NCBI RefSeq assembly: GCF_000019785.1
Contig: NC_010524.1
Span: 3,150,001 to 3,214,000 of the forward strand
Length of the DNA: 64,000 nt
Direction: 5' to 3'
Source: Leptothrix cholodnii SP-6
GTDB lineage: Bacteria > Pseudomonadota > Gammaproteobacteria > Burkholderiales > Burkholderiaceae_C
Shown here: positions 40,067 through 50,673 of the stretch, piece after piece
How positions within the stretch are numbered: the first letter of the stretch is position 1
How the letters are laid out: every line of letters begins with the position of its first letter
Notes under the pieces: model-generated
What the model was told of the DNA's origin: nothing
Database searches by the model: none
What the model saw: the letters and a program-made list of their open reading frames with translations, nothing else
Program-made: the position numbers and the translations under genes

Positions 40067-40554
40067 ATACCGTGTGGTCGAACCGTACCGTGCTGCCAGG
40101 CGAGGCAGAAGCGCTGGAGGCGCGATTTGGCCTGCGCGTGACGGCGCGCCTGAATGCCGGCACCGACATGCTGCCCCACGACGTGAGCGAGCGCCTGCGG
40201 GTCGCGCGCCAGCAGGCCGTGGCGATGGCCGCCAGTCCGGCCATCTCGGCCAAGCGGGCCGCCGCGACAACCGCGCAGATCGTCTCTGCACAATCGAGCA
40301 CGAGCAGCGTAGCCTTCGGTCTGTTCAGCGGGGAACGGACCTCCTGGTGGAATTCGTTTGCGCGAGCAGTGCCGGTGCTGGTGCTCCTGCTGGGCCTGTT
40401 CGGCATCGATTACTGGAAAGACCTTGAGCAGATCGACACCGCCGCGACGATGGATGTCGCACTGCTCGGCGACGACCTGCCCCCTTCAGCTTTCACCGAT
40501 CCCGGCTTCGCAGAGTTTCTGCTGGAGCCCGTGGTCGACGTCGCACCGCAATGA
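40063..40554 (+). CDS. DUF3619 membrane protein, candidate anti-sigma factor
   Basis: A 163-residue protein of the DUF3619 type, uncharacterised as far as I know. About 100 cytoplasmic residues (LPHDVSERLRVARQQAVAMA near 37-56) are followed by one membrane helix at about 101-116 (RAVPVLVLLLGLFGID) and a short acidic tail. The layout, and translational coupling to the sigma gene by a GTGA overlap, suggest an anti-sigma factor; that role is inference, since no zinc-binding or standard anti-sigma motif is visible. Its stop overlaps the next start (ATGA). Confidence 0.75.
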   Translation: MNTVWSNRTVLPGEAEALEARFGLRVTARLNAGTDMLPHDVSERLRVARQQAVAMAASPAISAKRAAATTAQIVSAQSSTSSVAFGLFSGERTSWWNSFARAVPVLVLLLGLFGIDYWKDLEQIDTAATMDVALLGDDLPPSAFTDPGFAEFLLEPVVDVAPQ

Positions 40555-41309
40555 AACCTGATCTGCGAGCGCACGCTGCACCCATGACAAGAAATGGAAC
40601 GCATGCGGCCCGGCCGATGGCCGTCTGGTCGGCGGTCATGGCGCTGGCTGCGGCACTTTCGATGGGCACGGTCAACGCCCAGGGGATCGCCAACACGCAA
40701 TGGAACGAACTGACTGCGGCACAGCGCCAGGTGCTGCAGCCGCTGCAGCCGCGCTGGAACGAGATCGATGCGCTGCGCAAGCAGAAGTGGATCGACATCG
40801 CCGCCCGCTATCCGAAGATGACGCCCGAACAGCAGGCCCGCACCACCTCGAGAATGGCCGAATGGGCGGCCATGACACCGGCGCAGCGCAACGCGGCACG
40901 GCTGCAGTTCGAGCAGGTCAAGCAAGTGCCCGCCACCGAGCGCCAGGCCCGCTGGGACGCCTACAAGTCCCTGCCACCCGAACAACGGGACGCCCTGAGC
41001 AAGCAGGCCGCCGACCGCAAGCCGGTGCCTGTCAAGCCGGCCAAGCCGGTCGGCCAGGCACAGGTCAAGTCCAACATCGTCGACACCAGCCGCCCCATCG
41101 CCAAGCCCAGCCCGGTGGCTCCCGCCACCGTGCAGGCCGCCGTCGGCGCCAGCACCCGTCCGATCACGCAGCAGCCGATTCCGCCACGGCATCAACAAGC
41201 AGGCATGCCCAAGATCGCAGCCACGCCAGGCTTTGTCGACAGCGCGACCCTGCTGCCGCAACGCGGCCCGCAGGGCGCGGCCGTGGAGCCTCCCCGAGCA
41301 CAGAAATGA
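40551..41309 (+). CDS. DUF3106 periplasmic helical protein
   Basis: A 252-residue protein with an N-terminal signal sequence (MAVWSAVMALAAALSMGTVNA, likely cut near residue 43) and a helical domain with repeated T/P-AQR or PEQ units: TAAQRQVLQPL, MTPEQQARTTSRM, MTPAQRNAARLQF, LPPEQRDALSKQ. Such repeats recall Spy/CpxP/ZraP-like periplasmic proteins, but I see no direct homology. The C-terminal third is Pro/Ala/Val-rich. It overlaps both neighbours by four bases, so the four genes from the sigma factor onward are one translational unit. Confidence 0.78.
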   Translation: MKPDLRAHAAPMTRNGTHAARPMAVWSAVMALAAALSMGTVNAQGIANTQWNELTAAQRQVLQPLQPRWNEIDALRKQKWIDIAARYPKMTPEQQARTTSRMAEWAAMTPAQRNAARLQFEQVKQVPATERQARWDAYKSLPPEQRDALSKQAADRKPVPVKPAKPVGQAQVKSNIVDTSRPIAKPSPVAPATVQAAVGASTRPITQQPIPPRHQQAGMPKIAATPGFVDSATLLPQRGPQGAAVEPPRAQK

Positions 41310-41866
41310 ATCCCGTGAACCTGGCCGGAGAGCCAAGCGGCACGGCCCGCACCGAAAACACCCCCGCCGCGGCCAATATCCCCACCCTGCGCCGCCGCCT
41401 GGCTGCCATGGTCTACGAGGGCGTGCTGCTGTTCGGCGTGGTGATGATCGCGGGCTTTGTCTATTCGGTCCTGACCCAGCAGCGGCACGCCCTCGCCGGC
41501 CGCCACGGCATGCAGGCCTTCATGTTCGTGGTGCTGGGCGTCTACTTCAGCTGGTTCTGGGCCAGAGGGCGCCAGACCGTGGCGATGAAGACCTGGCAGT
41601 TGCACCTGCAGACCGCCAGCGGCGAAGACGTCTCGCAGACCCGGGCCGCAGCCCGCTACCTGCTGAGCTGGCTGTGGTTCCTGCCGGCCCTGCTGGTGGC
41701 CGAACTGGCCGGCTGGCACAGCAGCCGCGACGTATCCGGCGCGCTGATCGTCGGCGTGCTGGCGTACGCCGGCCTGAGCTGGTGGATGCCGCAGCGCCAG
41801 TTCCTGCATGACCGGCTGTGCGGCACGCGTCTGGTCCATCTGCCGCGCGCCGCCAGATCACGCTGA
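41306..41866 (+). CDS. RDD-family membrane protein
   Basis: A 186-residue inner-membrane protein of the RDD family, with a start at MNPVNLAGEPSG that overlaps the DUF3106 stop. Hydrophobic segments are at about 36-56, 70-86, 117-134 and 143-160. The conserved arginines and the C-terminal HDRLCGTRLV motif fit the family. RDD proteins are mostly uncharacterised and some are linked to ion transport. It closes the four-gene coupled run; dgkA follows 47 bases later. Confidence 0.85.
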   Translation: MNPVNLAGEPSGTARTENTPAAANIPTLRRRLAAMVYEGVLLFGVVMIAGFVYSVLTQQRHALAGRHGMQAFMFVVLGVYFSWFWARGRQTVAMKTWQLHLQTASGEDVSQTRAAARYLLSWLWFLPALLVAELAGWHSSRDVSGALIVGVLAYAGLSWWMPQRQFLHDRLCGTRLVHLPRAARSR

Positions 41867-41913
41867 ATCGGCGAACGCCAGCCGCCCGAAGACCCGCTGG
41901 CACAATCGCGCGC

Positions 41914-42294
41914 ATGTCAAATCCCTACAAAGGCCGCACAGGCCTGGATCGGGTCGTGCGAGCGGCCGGCTACTCATGGTCAGGCCTGCAAGCCGCCTAC
42001 CGCAACGAAAGTGCCTTCCGCCAGGAGACCTGGCTCGCCGTGATCCTGTTGCCCCTGTCTTTCTGGATGGGCCGCGGCTGGGTCGAGGTGGCGCTGCTGG
42101 CCGGCAGCGTCTTGCTGGTGATGATCGTCGAACTGCTCAACTCGGCCGTCGAAGCCACCGTCGACCGCATCTCCTTCGATCTGCACGAACTCGCCAAACG
42201 CGCCAAGGACTTCGGCAGCGCGGCCGTCCTCATCGCGCTCGCGATCTGCGGCGGCATCTGGGCCGCGGCGCTCTGGGCTCGATTCACGGCCTGA
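41914..42294 (+). CDS. dgkA: Diacylglycerol kinase
   Basis: DgkA is a small trimeric inner-membrane kinase that phosphorylates diacylglycerol to phosphatidic acid. The 126-residue product shows the family motifs AAYRNESAFRQE (27-38), VELLNSAVEATVDR with the catalytic Glu pair (73 and 80), and AKDFGSAAV (97-105), with three membrane helices. Start at the ATG of MSNPYKGRTGLDR. It is convergent with the PII gene. Confidence 0.95.
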   Translation: MSNPYKGRTGLDRVVRAAGYSWSGLQAAYRNESAFRQETWLAVILLPLSFWMGRGWVEVALLAGSVLLVMIVELLNSAVEATVDRISFDLHELAKRAKDFGSAAVLIALAICGGIWAAALWARFTA

Positions 42295-42303
42295 AGACGC
42301 ATG

Positions 42304-42335
42304 AAAAAAGCCCGTTCAGCCGAAGCGGAACGGGC
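42304..42335 (-). terminator. Intrinsic terminator of the PII gene
   Basis: GCCCGTTC (42310-42317) pairs with GAACGGGC (42328-42335); on the minus strand a TTTTTT tract (42304-42309) follows the stem. It therefore terminates the PII gene, and the stem may also serve the convergent dgkA. A second small hairpin, ACCCGC/GCGGGT, lies at 42342-42357. Confidence 0.82.
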
Positions 42336-42370
42336 GTCCTGACCCGCCGCAGCGGGTGGCCATGACGACG

Positions 42371-42742
<372 letters not shown>

Positions 42743-42761
42743 TTAACCGATTTCACTGCCC

Positions 42762-42788
42762 TGCGTTACAGGCGCTCCTGATAACGCA
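42762..42788. repeat. Dyad between ettA and the PII gene
   Basis: TGCGTTA (42762-42768) pairs with TAACGCA (42782-42788); inside, CAGG pairs with CCTG, giving 11-bp arms with one bulged A. No T-run is present. It lies between the ettA stop and glnB, upstream of a TTAAAT on the minus strand that may be the glnB -10. It could be a Rho-independent-like stop for ettA or an operator. Confidence 0.45.
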
Positions 42789-42817
42789 AGGCAGGCCATG
42801 AAACGGTGCGGACGGCC

Positions 42818-44482
<1,665 letters not shown>

Positions 44483-44660
44483 GGTGTGGAGGGTGTCTCC
44501 GAACAATCGAGGAGGCGGCGCAGCCGCGAATCCCGCGATTATCCGGGAGGACGGCCCCGCGGCGCCGACACGACCGGGGTGACGGTCGCAAAACCCGCTC
44601 AAGACCACGCGCGGCCCGATGGCCGGCGCGCGACGGCCAGGGGCTTGCGGACACCTGTAG

Positions 44661-44678
44661 ACTGTATGAACATACAGT
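44661..44678 (+). promoter_or_regulatory. LexA (SOS) box upstream of imuA
   Basis: ACTGTATGAACATACAGT is a near-perfect palindrome with CTGT-N8-ACAG, the gammaproteobacterial/betaproteobacterial LexA operator consensus. It sits 13 bases before the imuA start and overlaps the likely -10 region, so LexA binding would block transcription of imuA-imuB-dnaE2 until DNA damage. lexA itself is not in the window. Confidence 0.9.
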
Positions 44679-44691
44679 CATTTGAGACAAC

Positions 44692-45540
44692 TTGTCGCTC
44701 CGATCACCCCCCCATCCGTCGCTCGATCCGTCAGCCGAGCCCGCGCACGACCTGCCCCGGCATCTGCATGCGGCGATCTGGCAGGGCGACCAGCTCGCCG
44801 GCTCGCCCGTGCCGGCCTGCCCGAGCGGCTACGCCGTGCTCGACGCCCAGCTGCCCGGCGGCGGCTGGCCCGGCGGCGGGTTGACCGAATTGCTGCTCGA
44901 CGCCCCCGGCCAGGGCGAATGGCGCCTGCTCGCCCCGGCGCTGGCGCGACTCGGCCAGGCCGGTGGCGAATGGGTCGGCATCAGCCCGCCGCTGCGCCCG
45001 CATGCGCCGGCGCTGCAGGCGCTCGGGCTCGACCTCGGCCGCTCGCTGTGGATCGAGCCCCGCCACGGCGCCGACGCCGCCTGGGCCGCCGAACAGGCGC
45101 TGCGGTCCGGCAGCTGCGCCGCGGTGTTGTGGTGGGCCGACGACTGCAGCACGCCGCTCTCGGGCGGCGGGCCGGCGCTGCGGCCGGGCGCCTTGCGACG
45201 CCTGCACCTGGCCGCGCAGGCCAGCGACGCGCTGCTGTTCGTGCTGCGCGCGGCCGGCGCCACCGCGCAAGCCTCGCCGGCCGCGCTGCGCCTGCATTGC
45301 CGGGTGGTGGCCGAGGCGCCTCAGCAGCTGGCGCTGCAGATCATCAAACGCCGCGGCCCGCCGCTGGCCGAACGCCTGCTGATCGACACCCGCACGCAAC
45401 TCGCCCCGGCGCTGGCCCACCGGCTGAGCCAGTCACTGCCGCAGGATCGGCGCCCGCCCGACGCCATCGCCCCACGTCGCCTGATGCGCACCAACCCTGC
45501 GCCCGCTCCACCATGCCGCCCGCCCTCTGGTTGTGCCTGA
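44692..45540 (+). CDS. imuA: Translesion synthesis protein ImuA (RecA-like/SulA-like)
   Basis: ImuA is the first gene of the damage-inducible mutagenesis cassette imuA-imuB-dnaE2. The 282-residue product has the family block AVLDAQLPGGGWPGGGLTELL (a degenerate RecA-like nucleotide-binding region at about 48-66) and EWRLLAPALARL. The start is a TTG with GAGAC before it; no ATG is suitable. Its end overlaps imuB by 28 bases. It is more diverged from RecA than a functional recombinase would be. Confidence 0.85.
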   Translation: MSLRSPPHPSLDPSAEPAHDLPRHLHAAIWQGDQLAGSPVPACPSGYAVLDAQLPGGGWPGGGLTELLLDAPGQGEWRLLAPALARLGQAGGEWVGISPPLRPHAPALQALGLDLGRSLWIEPRHGADAAWAAEQALRSGSCAAVLWWADDCSTPLSGGGPALRPGALRRLHLAAQASDALLFVLRAAGATAQASPAALRLHCRVVAEAPQQLALQIIKRRGPPLAERLLIDTRTQLAPALAHRLSQSLPQDRRPPDAIAPRRLMRTNPAPAPPCRPPSGCA

Positions 45541-47156
45541 ACCTGCCGACGCTGGCTCTCGACGCGCTCGGCCCCTGGCCGCCCGGGGTGAGCCTGCCGG
45601 CGCTGGTCTGGCAGGCCGATGCCGGCGGGCGGACTCGCACCGTGCTGATCGCCAATGCCGCCGCGCAGGCCCTGGGCGTGCAGGCCGGGCAGCGGCTCGG
45701 CAGCGCGCAGGCGCTGGCGCCGCAAGCCCTGGTGCTGGCGCGCGATCCGGCCCGCGAGGCGGCCCTGCTCGAACGCCTGGCGCTCGGCCTCGGCAGCCTG
45801 AGCCCGCAGCGGGTGATCGAGCCGCCCGACCTGCTGCTCGACATCCACGCCAGCCTGCGTCTGTTCGGTGGCCTGCGGCCGCTGCTGCGGCGAGCCGATC
45901 GGCTGGTGCGCGCGCAGGCCGTCCAGCCGCGCTGGAGCCTGGCCAGCACGCCGCTGGCCGCGCGCCTGCTCGCCCACGCCCCGCCCGCGCAGCGGCAGCG
46001 CCGCTGCGTCCAGCTGCGCAGCACGCGCCGACGGGTGTTGGCGTTGCCGCTGGCGCTGCTGGGCGCGTGGGGCCTGCCCTGCGGCGCAACCGACACAGAG
46101 CGCCGTGCAGCCGATGGCCCGGCAGACGCTGCCGGCGTGGCAGCGCGCCGGGTCGCGGCCGCTCACATCGCCACGCTGGAAATGCTGCACGCCCTCGGCG
46201 CGCGTTGCCTGGCCGACCTGCAGCGCCTGCCACGCGCCGGTCTGCGGCGCCGCGGCGCGCAAGACTGGGTCGACGCCCTCGACCGCGCCCTCGGCGATCA
46301 GCCCGACCCGCGGCGCTGCCACGAACCCCCCGAGGCCTTTGCACTGGCGCTCGAACTGCCCTGGCGCGCCGACGCCGTGCCCGCCATCGAAGCCGCCGCC
46401 GCACCGCTGGTGCAGGCGCTGTGCGGCTGGCTCGCCCTGCGCTGGCGTGCCGCGCAGGGCCTGAGCCTGATCCTGCGGCACGACTACAGCAGCCGCCGCA
46501 GCCTGCCCGACCAGGTGCTCAGGCTCGACCTCGCCACGCCCTCACGCGAGGCGCGCCACCTGCAGACCCTGCTGCGCGAGCACCTGCAGCACCTGGTGCT
46601 GGCCGCGCCGGTGGACGCCATCACGCTGCAGCTCGACACCAGCCTGCCCGAAGCCGGCCGGCCCACCACGCTCTGGCCCGACGCCCACCAGCAGGCGCAG
46701 GCGCACACCAACCTGGTCGACCGCCTGCAGGCCCGCCTCGGCGCCGCGCAGGTGCGGCGCCTGCTGCCGCAGGCCGACGCCAGGCCGGAGAAGGCCGATC
46801 GCTGGGTGAACGCCGGCACCGCAGACGCCAAGCCCCTCGCCCCGCATGCCGCGTCACGCGACGCCCTGCCGGCCCTGACCCACGCCCTGCCCCGCCCGAC
46901 CTGGCTGCTGCCGGCGCCGCTGCCGCTGGCCGAGCACGACGGCCAGCCGCTGCACCAGGGCCGGCCGCTGCGCATCCTGAGCCGCGCCGAGCGCATCGAG
47001 ACCGGCTGGCACGACGGCGCGCTGGTGCGCCGCGACTACCACGTCGCGCTCGGTCAGGCCGGCACGCTGTGCTGGATCTATCGCGAACGCGGCAACCCGG
47101 CCTTCGACGACAGCCCGGCCCAGCCGCGCTGGTTTCTGCACGGCCTGTTCGGCTGA
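45513..47156 (+). CDS. imuB: ImuB, Y-family polymerase-like protein
   Basis: ImuB is a Y-family polymerase homologue that lacks polymerase activity and acts as a hub linking DnaE2 with the beta clamp. The 547-residue product has the Y-family little-finger layout with LLLDIHASLRLFGG (about 109-122); the usual catalytic acidic pair of DinB is not visible, as expected for ImuB. An Arg/Ala-rich middle and a C-terminal domain follow. It overlaps imuA by 28 bases and ends four bases before dnaE2. Confidence 0.88.
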   Translation: MPPALWLCLNLPTLALDALGPWPPGVSLPALVWQADAGGRTRTVLIANAAAQALGVQAGQRLGSAQALAPQALVLARDPAREAALLERLALGLGSLSPQRVIEPPDLLLDIHASLRLFGGLRPLLRRADRLVRAQAVQPRWSLASTPLAARLLAHAPPAQRQRRCVQLRSTRRRVLALPLALLGAWGLPCGATDTERRAADGPADAAGVAARRVAAAHIATLEMLHALGARCLADLQRLPRAGLRRRGAQDWVDALDRALGDQPDPRRCHEPPEAFALALELPWRADAVPAIEAAAAPLVQALCGWLALRWRAAQGLSLILRHDYSSRRSLPDQVLRLDLATPSREARHLQTLLREHLQHLVLAAPVDAITLQLDTSLPEAGRPTTLWPDAHQQAQAHTNLVDRLQARLGAAQVRRLLPQADARPEKADRWVNAGTADAKPLAPHAASRDALPALTHALPRPTWLLPAPLPLAEHDGQPLHQGRPLRILSRAERIETGWHDGALVRRDYHVALGQAGTLCWIYRERGNPAFDDSPAQPRWFLHGLFG

Positions 47157-47160
47157 ACCC

Positions 47161-50100
47161 ATGCAAGCCGGTCTGCCCGACTATGCCGAGCTGCACTGCC
47201 GCAGCAACTTCAGCTTCCTGAGCGGCGCCTCGCACGCCGAGGAACTGATCTCCCGCGCCGCCCGGCTCGGCTACCGCGCGCTGGCGATCACCGACGAATG
47301 TTCGGTGGCCGGCGTGGTGCGCGCGCATGAAGCCGCCAGGCACCCGCGTGGTGAACGCGCACCCGACGACCCGGGCCTGCTGCGCCTGATCATCGGCAGC
47401 GAATTCACCCTCTCGCCTGCAGCCGCCTCGGGGACCCGGCCCCCCCACCCGGGCGGCCGGCTGCTGCTGCTGGTGCGCAACCGGGCCGGCTACGGCCAGC
47501 TCTGCACGCTGATCACCCTGGCGCGCAGCCGCTGCGCCAAGGGCGACTACCGGCTAGACGCCGACGACTTCGACCCGGCCCCGAGCGACTGCTGGGCCCT
47601 GCTGCTGCCGCGCCGCGAGGACGACCTGCCGACGCTGCTCACGCAGGCCCGCTGGCTGGTGGCCCGCTTCGGCGAGCGCGCCCGCATCGCCATCGAGCTG
47701 CTGCAGCACGCCGACGACAACCTGCGCATCGCCCACGCCCGCGCCGCCAGCCAGGCCAGCGGCGCGCCGCTGGTGGCCGCCGGCGACGTGCTGATGCACG
47801 TGCGCTCGCGCAAGCCGCTGGCCGACACGCTGACCGCCATCCGCCACCACCTGCCGCTGGCCGACTGCGGCCACCTGCTGATGCGCAACGCCGAGCAGCA
47901 CCTGCGCTCGCGCCTGGCGCTGGCGCAGATCTACCGGCCCGAGTGGCTGGCCGAGAGCGTGCGCATCGCCGACGCCTGCACCTTCAGCCTCGACGAGCTG
48001 CGCTACGAATACCCCGACGAGATCGTGCCCGCCGGCCACAGCGCCAGCAGCTACCTGCGCCAGGAAACCCTTGCCGGCGCGGCCCGCCGATACCCGCCGC
48101 ACAGCCACCCCGACGGCATCCCGCCCGGCGTGCTGGCGCAGATCGAGCACGAGCTCGCGCTGGTGGCCGAGATGCGCTACGAGGCGTTTTTCCTGACCGT
48201 GCACGACATCGTGAGGCAGGCGCGGCGGCTCGGCATCCTGTGCCAGGGCCGCGGCTCGGCGGCCAATTCGGCGGTCTGCTACTGCCTGGGCATCACCGAG
48301 GTCGACCCGACGCAGACCACGCTGCTGTTCGAGCGCTTCATCAGCCGCGAGCGCGGCGAGCCGCCCGACATCGACGTCGATTTCGAGCACGAGCGGCGCG
48401 AGGAGATCATCCAGTACATCTACGCCAAGTACGGCCGCCACCGCACCGCGCTGGCCGCGGCGGTGAGCACCTACCGGGTGCGCGGCGCGCTGCGCGACGT
48501 GGGCCGCGCGTTCGGGCTCGACGAGCTGCTGATCGACGCGGTGGCCAAGTCCTACCAGTGGTTCGACGGCCGCGGCGCCTTGTCCGAGCGGCTGGCCGAG
48601 CAGGGGCTGGACGCCGAATCGCCCGTCACGCAGCAGTGGCTCGAGCTGGCGACCACGCTGATGGGCTTTCCGCGCCACCTGTCGCAGCACAGCGGCGGTT
48701 TCGTGATCGCGCGCGAGTCGCTCTCGCAGCTGGTGCCGATCGAGCCGGCGGCGATGGACGGCCGCCAGATCATCCAGTGGGACAAGGACGACCTGGAATC
48801 GCTCGGCCTGCTCAAGGTCGACGTGCTGGCGCTGGGCATGCTGACGGTGCTGCGCAAGTCGCTCGACCTGGCCAACGCCTGGCACGGCCGCACGGCGCAG
48901 GCGTGGCGCGGCGGCAGCGGTTCGTTCTCGCACCGCGCGCCGCAGCGCCCCGAACGCGAGCCCTGGACGCTGCACCACATCCCGCGCGACGACCCCGCCA
49001 CCTACGCGATGATCCGCAAGGCCGACACGGTGGGCATGTTCCAGATCGAGAGCCGGGCCCAGCAGAGCATGCTGCCGAGGCTGCGGCCCGACAAGTTCTA
49101 CGACCTGGTGATCGAGGTGGCGATCGTGCGGCCCGGGCCGATCCAGGGCGGCATGGTGCACCCCTACCTGCGGCGCAAGCAGGGCAAGGAGCGGGCCGAT
49201 TCACCGTACCCGGCGCTCGATGCCGCGCTGGCGCGCACGCTGGGCGTGCCGATCTTCCAGGAGCAGGTGATGCAGGTCTGCATGATCGCCGCCGGTTTTT
49301 CGCCCGGCGAGGCCGACGGCCTGCGCCGCGCGATGGCGGCCTGGCGGCGCAAGGGCGGCGTGCACCATTTCCACGAGCGCATCGTCGGCGGCATGGTCGA
49401 GCGCGGTTACGAGCGCGCGTTCGCCGAGGGCATCTTCCGGCAGATCCAGGGCTTCGGCGAATACGGCTTCCCGGAGAGCCACGCCTACAGCTTCGCGATT
49501 CTTGCGTGGTTCAGCGCCTGGCTGAAATGCCACGAGCCGGCCGCCTTCCTGGCCGCGCTGCTGAACTCGCAGCCGATGGGCTTCTACGGCCCGGCGCAGC
49601 TGGTGGCCGATGCGCGGCGGCACCAGGTCGAGGTGCGGCCGGTCGACGTGACACGCAGCGACTGGGACTGCACGCTGGAGGCGCCGAGCCCGGCCGCGGC
49701 GGCGCCGGCCACCGATCCCCCAGCATCGGCCCGGCCGCCCGGCTCGGGCGCGGGGGGCCCGGCGGTGCGGCTGGGGCTGCGGCAGGTCGGCGGGCTGTCG
49801 CAGGCCAGCGCCGAGCGGCTGCTGCAGGCCCGGCGCGAGGCAGCCTTCATCGACGTGCACGACCTGGCCCGGCGCGCCGCGCTCGATCCGCACGAGCTGC
49901 AGACGCTGGCACGCGCCGATGCGCTCGCCGCCTTGGCGGGACATCGCCGCCAGCAGGTCTGGGCCGCCGCGGCGCCGCCGGCCGCACCGCTGACGACCGG
50001 CACCGGCCCCGGCGCCGGCCTGCTGCAGGACGCGCCGATCCGCGAGCCGCAGCTGTCGCTGATCGAGGCGCCCGAGGGCGAGGCCGTCACGCTCGACTAC

Positions 50101-50490
50101 GCCGCCACCGGCCTGAGCCTGCGCCGCCACCCGCTGGCGCTGCTGCGTGAGCGGCTGCGACGCCAGGCGGTCAAGAGCGCCGCCGAGCTGGCGCGCGTGC
50201 CCGACGGGCGCGTCGTGCGCGCCTGCGGGCTGGTCGTCAGCCGCCAGCAGCCGGGCACCGCCCACGGCACGGTGTTCGTCACGCTCGAGGACGAGACCGG
50301 CGTGGTCAACCTGATCGTCTGGCAGGACGTGCGCGAGCGGTACCGCCGCGCCCTGCTCGAATCACGCCTGCTGGCCGTGCGCGGCACCTGGCAGCAGCGC
50401 GACGGCGTGGCGCATCTGCTGGCGCACGACCTGTTCGACATCAGCGGCTGGCTCGGCCCGCTGCAGACCCGTTCGCGCGACTTCCACTGA
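47161..50490 (+). CDS. dnaE2: Error-prone DNA polymerase III alpha subunit DnaE2 (ImuC)
   Basis: DnaE2 is the damage-inducible C-family polymerase that carries out mutagenic translesion synthesis with ImuA and ImuB. The 1109-residue product has an N-terminal PHP domain (YAELHCRSNFSFLSGASHAEE), polymerase catalytic aspartates Asp403 and Asp405 (PPDIDVDF) and Asp554 (LKVDVLALGML), and a C-terminal OB domain (GTVFVTLEDETGVVNLIVW). It is shorter than DnaE1 (about 1160), as usual for this paralogue. The LexA box upstream of imuA controls the run. Confidence 0.96.
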   Translation: MQAGLPDYAELHCRSNFSFLSGASHAEELISRAARLGYRALAITDECSVAGVVRAHEAARHPRGERAPDDPGLLRLIIGSEFTLSPAAASGTRPPHPGGRLLLLVRNRAGYGQLCTLITLARSRCAKGDYRLDADDFDPAPSDCWALLLPRREDDLPTLLTQARWLVARFGERARIAIELLQHADDNLRIAHARAASQASGAPLVAAGDVLMHVRSRKPLADTLTAIRHHLPLADCGHLLMRNAEQHLRSRLALAQIYRPEWLAESVRIADACTFSLDELRYEYPDEIVPAGHSASSYLRQETLAGAARRYPPHSHPDGIPPGVLAQIEHELALVAEMRYEAFFLTVHDIVRQARRLGILCQGRGSAANSAVCYCLGITEVDPTQTTLLFERFISRERGEPPDIDVDFEHERREEIIQYIYAKYGRHRTALAAAVSTYRVRGALRDVGRAFGLDELLIDAVAKSYQWFDGRGALSERLAEQGLDAESPVTQQWLELATTLMGFPRHLSQHSGGFVIARESLSQLVPIEPAAMDGRQIIQWDKDDLESLGLLKVDVLALGMLTVLRKSLDLANAWHGRTAQAWRGGSGSFSHRAPQRPEREPWTLHHIPRDDPATYAMIRKADTVGMFQIESRAQQSMLPRLRPDKFYDLVIEVAIVRPGPIQGGMVHPYLRRKQGKERADSPYPALDAALARTLGVPIFQEQVMQVCMIAAGFSPGEADGLRRAMAAWRRKGGVHHFHERIVGGMVERGYERAFAEGIFRQIQGFGEYGFPESHAYSFAILAWFSAWLKCHEPAAFLAALLNSQPMGFYGPAQLVADARRHQVEVRPVDVTRSDWDCTLEAPSPAAAAPATDPPASARPPGSGAGGPAVRLGLRQVGGLSQASAERLLQARREAAFIDVHDLARRAALDPHELQTLARADALAALAGHRRQQVWAAAAPPAAPLTTGTGPGAGLLQDAPIREPQLSLIEAPEGEAVTLDYAATGLSLRRHPLALLRERLRRQAVKSAAELARVPDGRVVRACGLVVSRQQPGTAHGTVFVTLEDETGVVNLIVWQDVRERYRRALLESRLLAVRGTWQQRDGVAHLLAHDLFDISGWLGPLQTRSRDFH

Positions 50491-50500
50491 GCCGCACAGG

Positions 50501-50525
50501 CCGGGCCGGCCACCCTCCGGCCCGG
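50501..50525 (+). terminator. GC hairpin after dnaE2
   Basis: CCGGGCCGG (50501-50509) pairs exactly with CCGGCCCGG (50517-50525) around a 7-base loop, 10 bases after the dnaE2 stop. No T-run follows, so termination may be Rho-assisted. It separates the SOS cassette from the pilin operon. Confidence 0.5.
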
Positions 50526-50533
50526 ATTACAAA

Positions 50534-50547
50534 TGCAAGCACTTGCA
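50534..50547. repeat. Short palindrome upstream of the pilin operon
   Basis: TGCAAG-CA-CTTGCA is a perfect 6-bp dyad about 127 bases before the pilin start. A sigma-54 promoter was considered because TTGCA is present, but the required GG at -24 is missing. It may be an operator. Confidence 0.35.
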
Positions 50548-50673
50548 ACCGACAAACGGATCGGCGGCGCCGACGAGCGGCAGCGGCGCGGTTGCCCGGG
50601 CGCGCGGCCGCGACCTAACATCCCTTCACAGTCCGAAGAACCCTCGCCCCACCACCGCCGCCGAGCCCCTGCC

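Noticed and set aside
44483..44691. LexA control of ettA
   Set aside because: The LexA box is about 120 bases upstream of the likely ettA -10 and adjoins imuA, so it fits imuA only.
50520..50560. Sigma-54 promoter upstream of pilE
   Set aside because: TTGCA is present at the -12 position, but the GG at -24 with correct spacing is missing.
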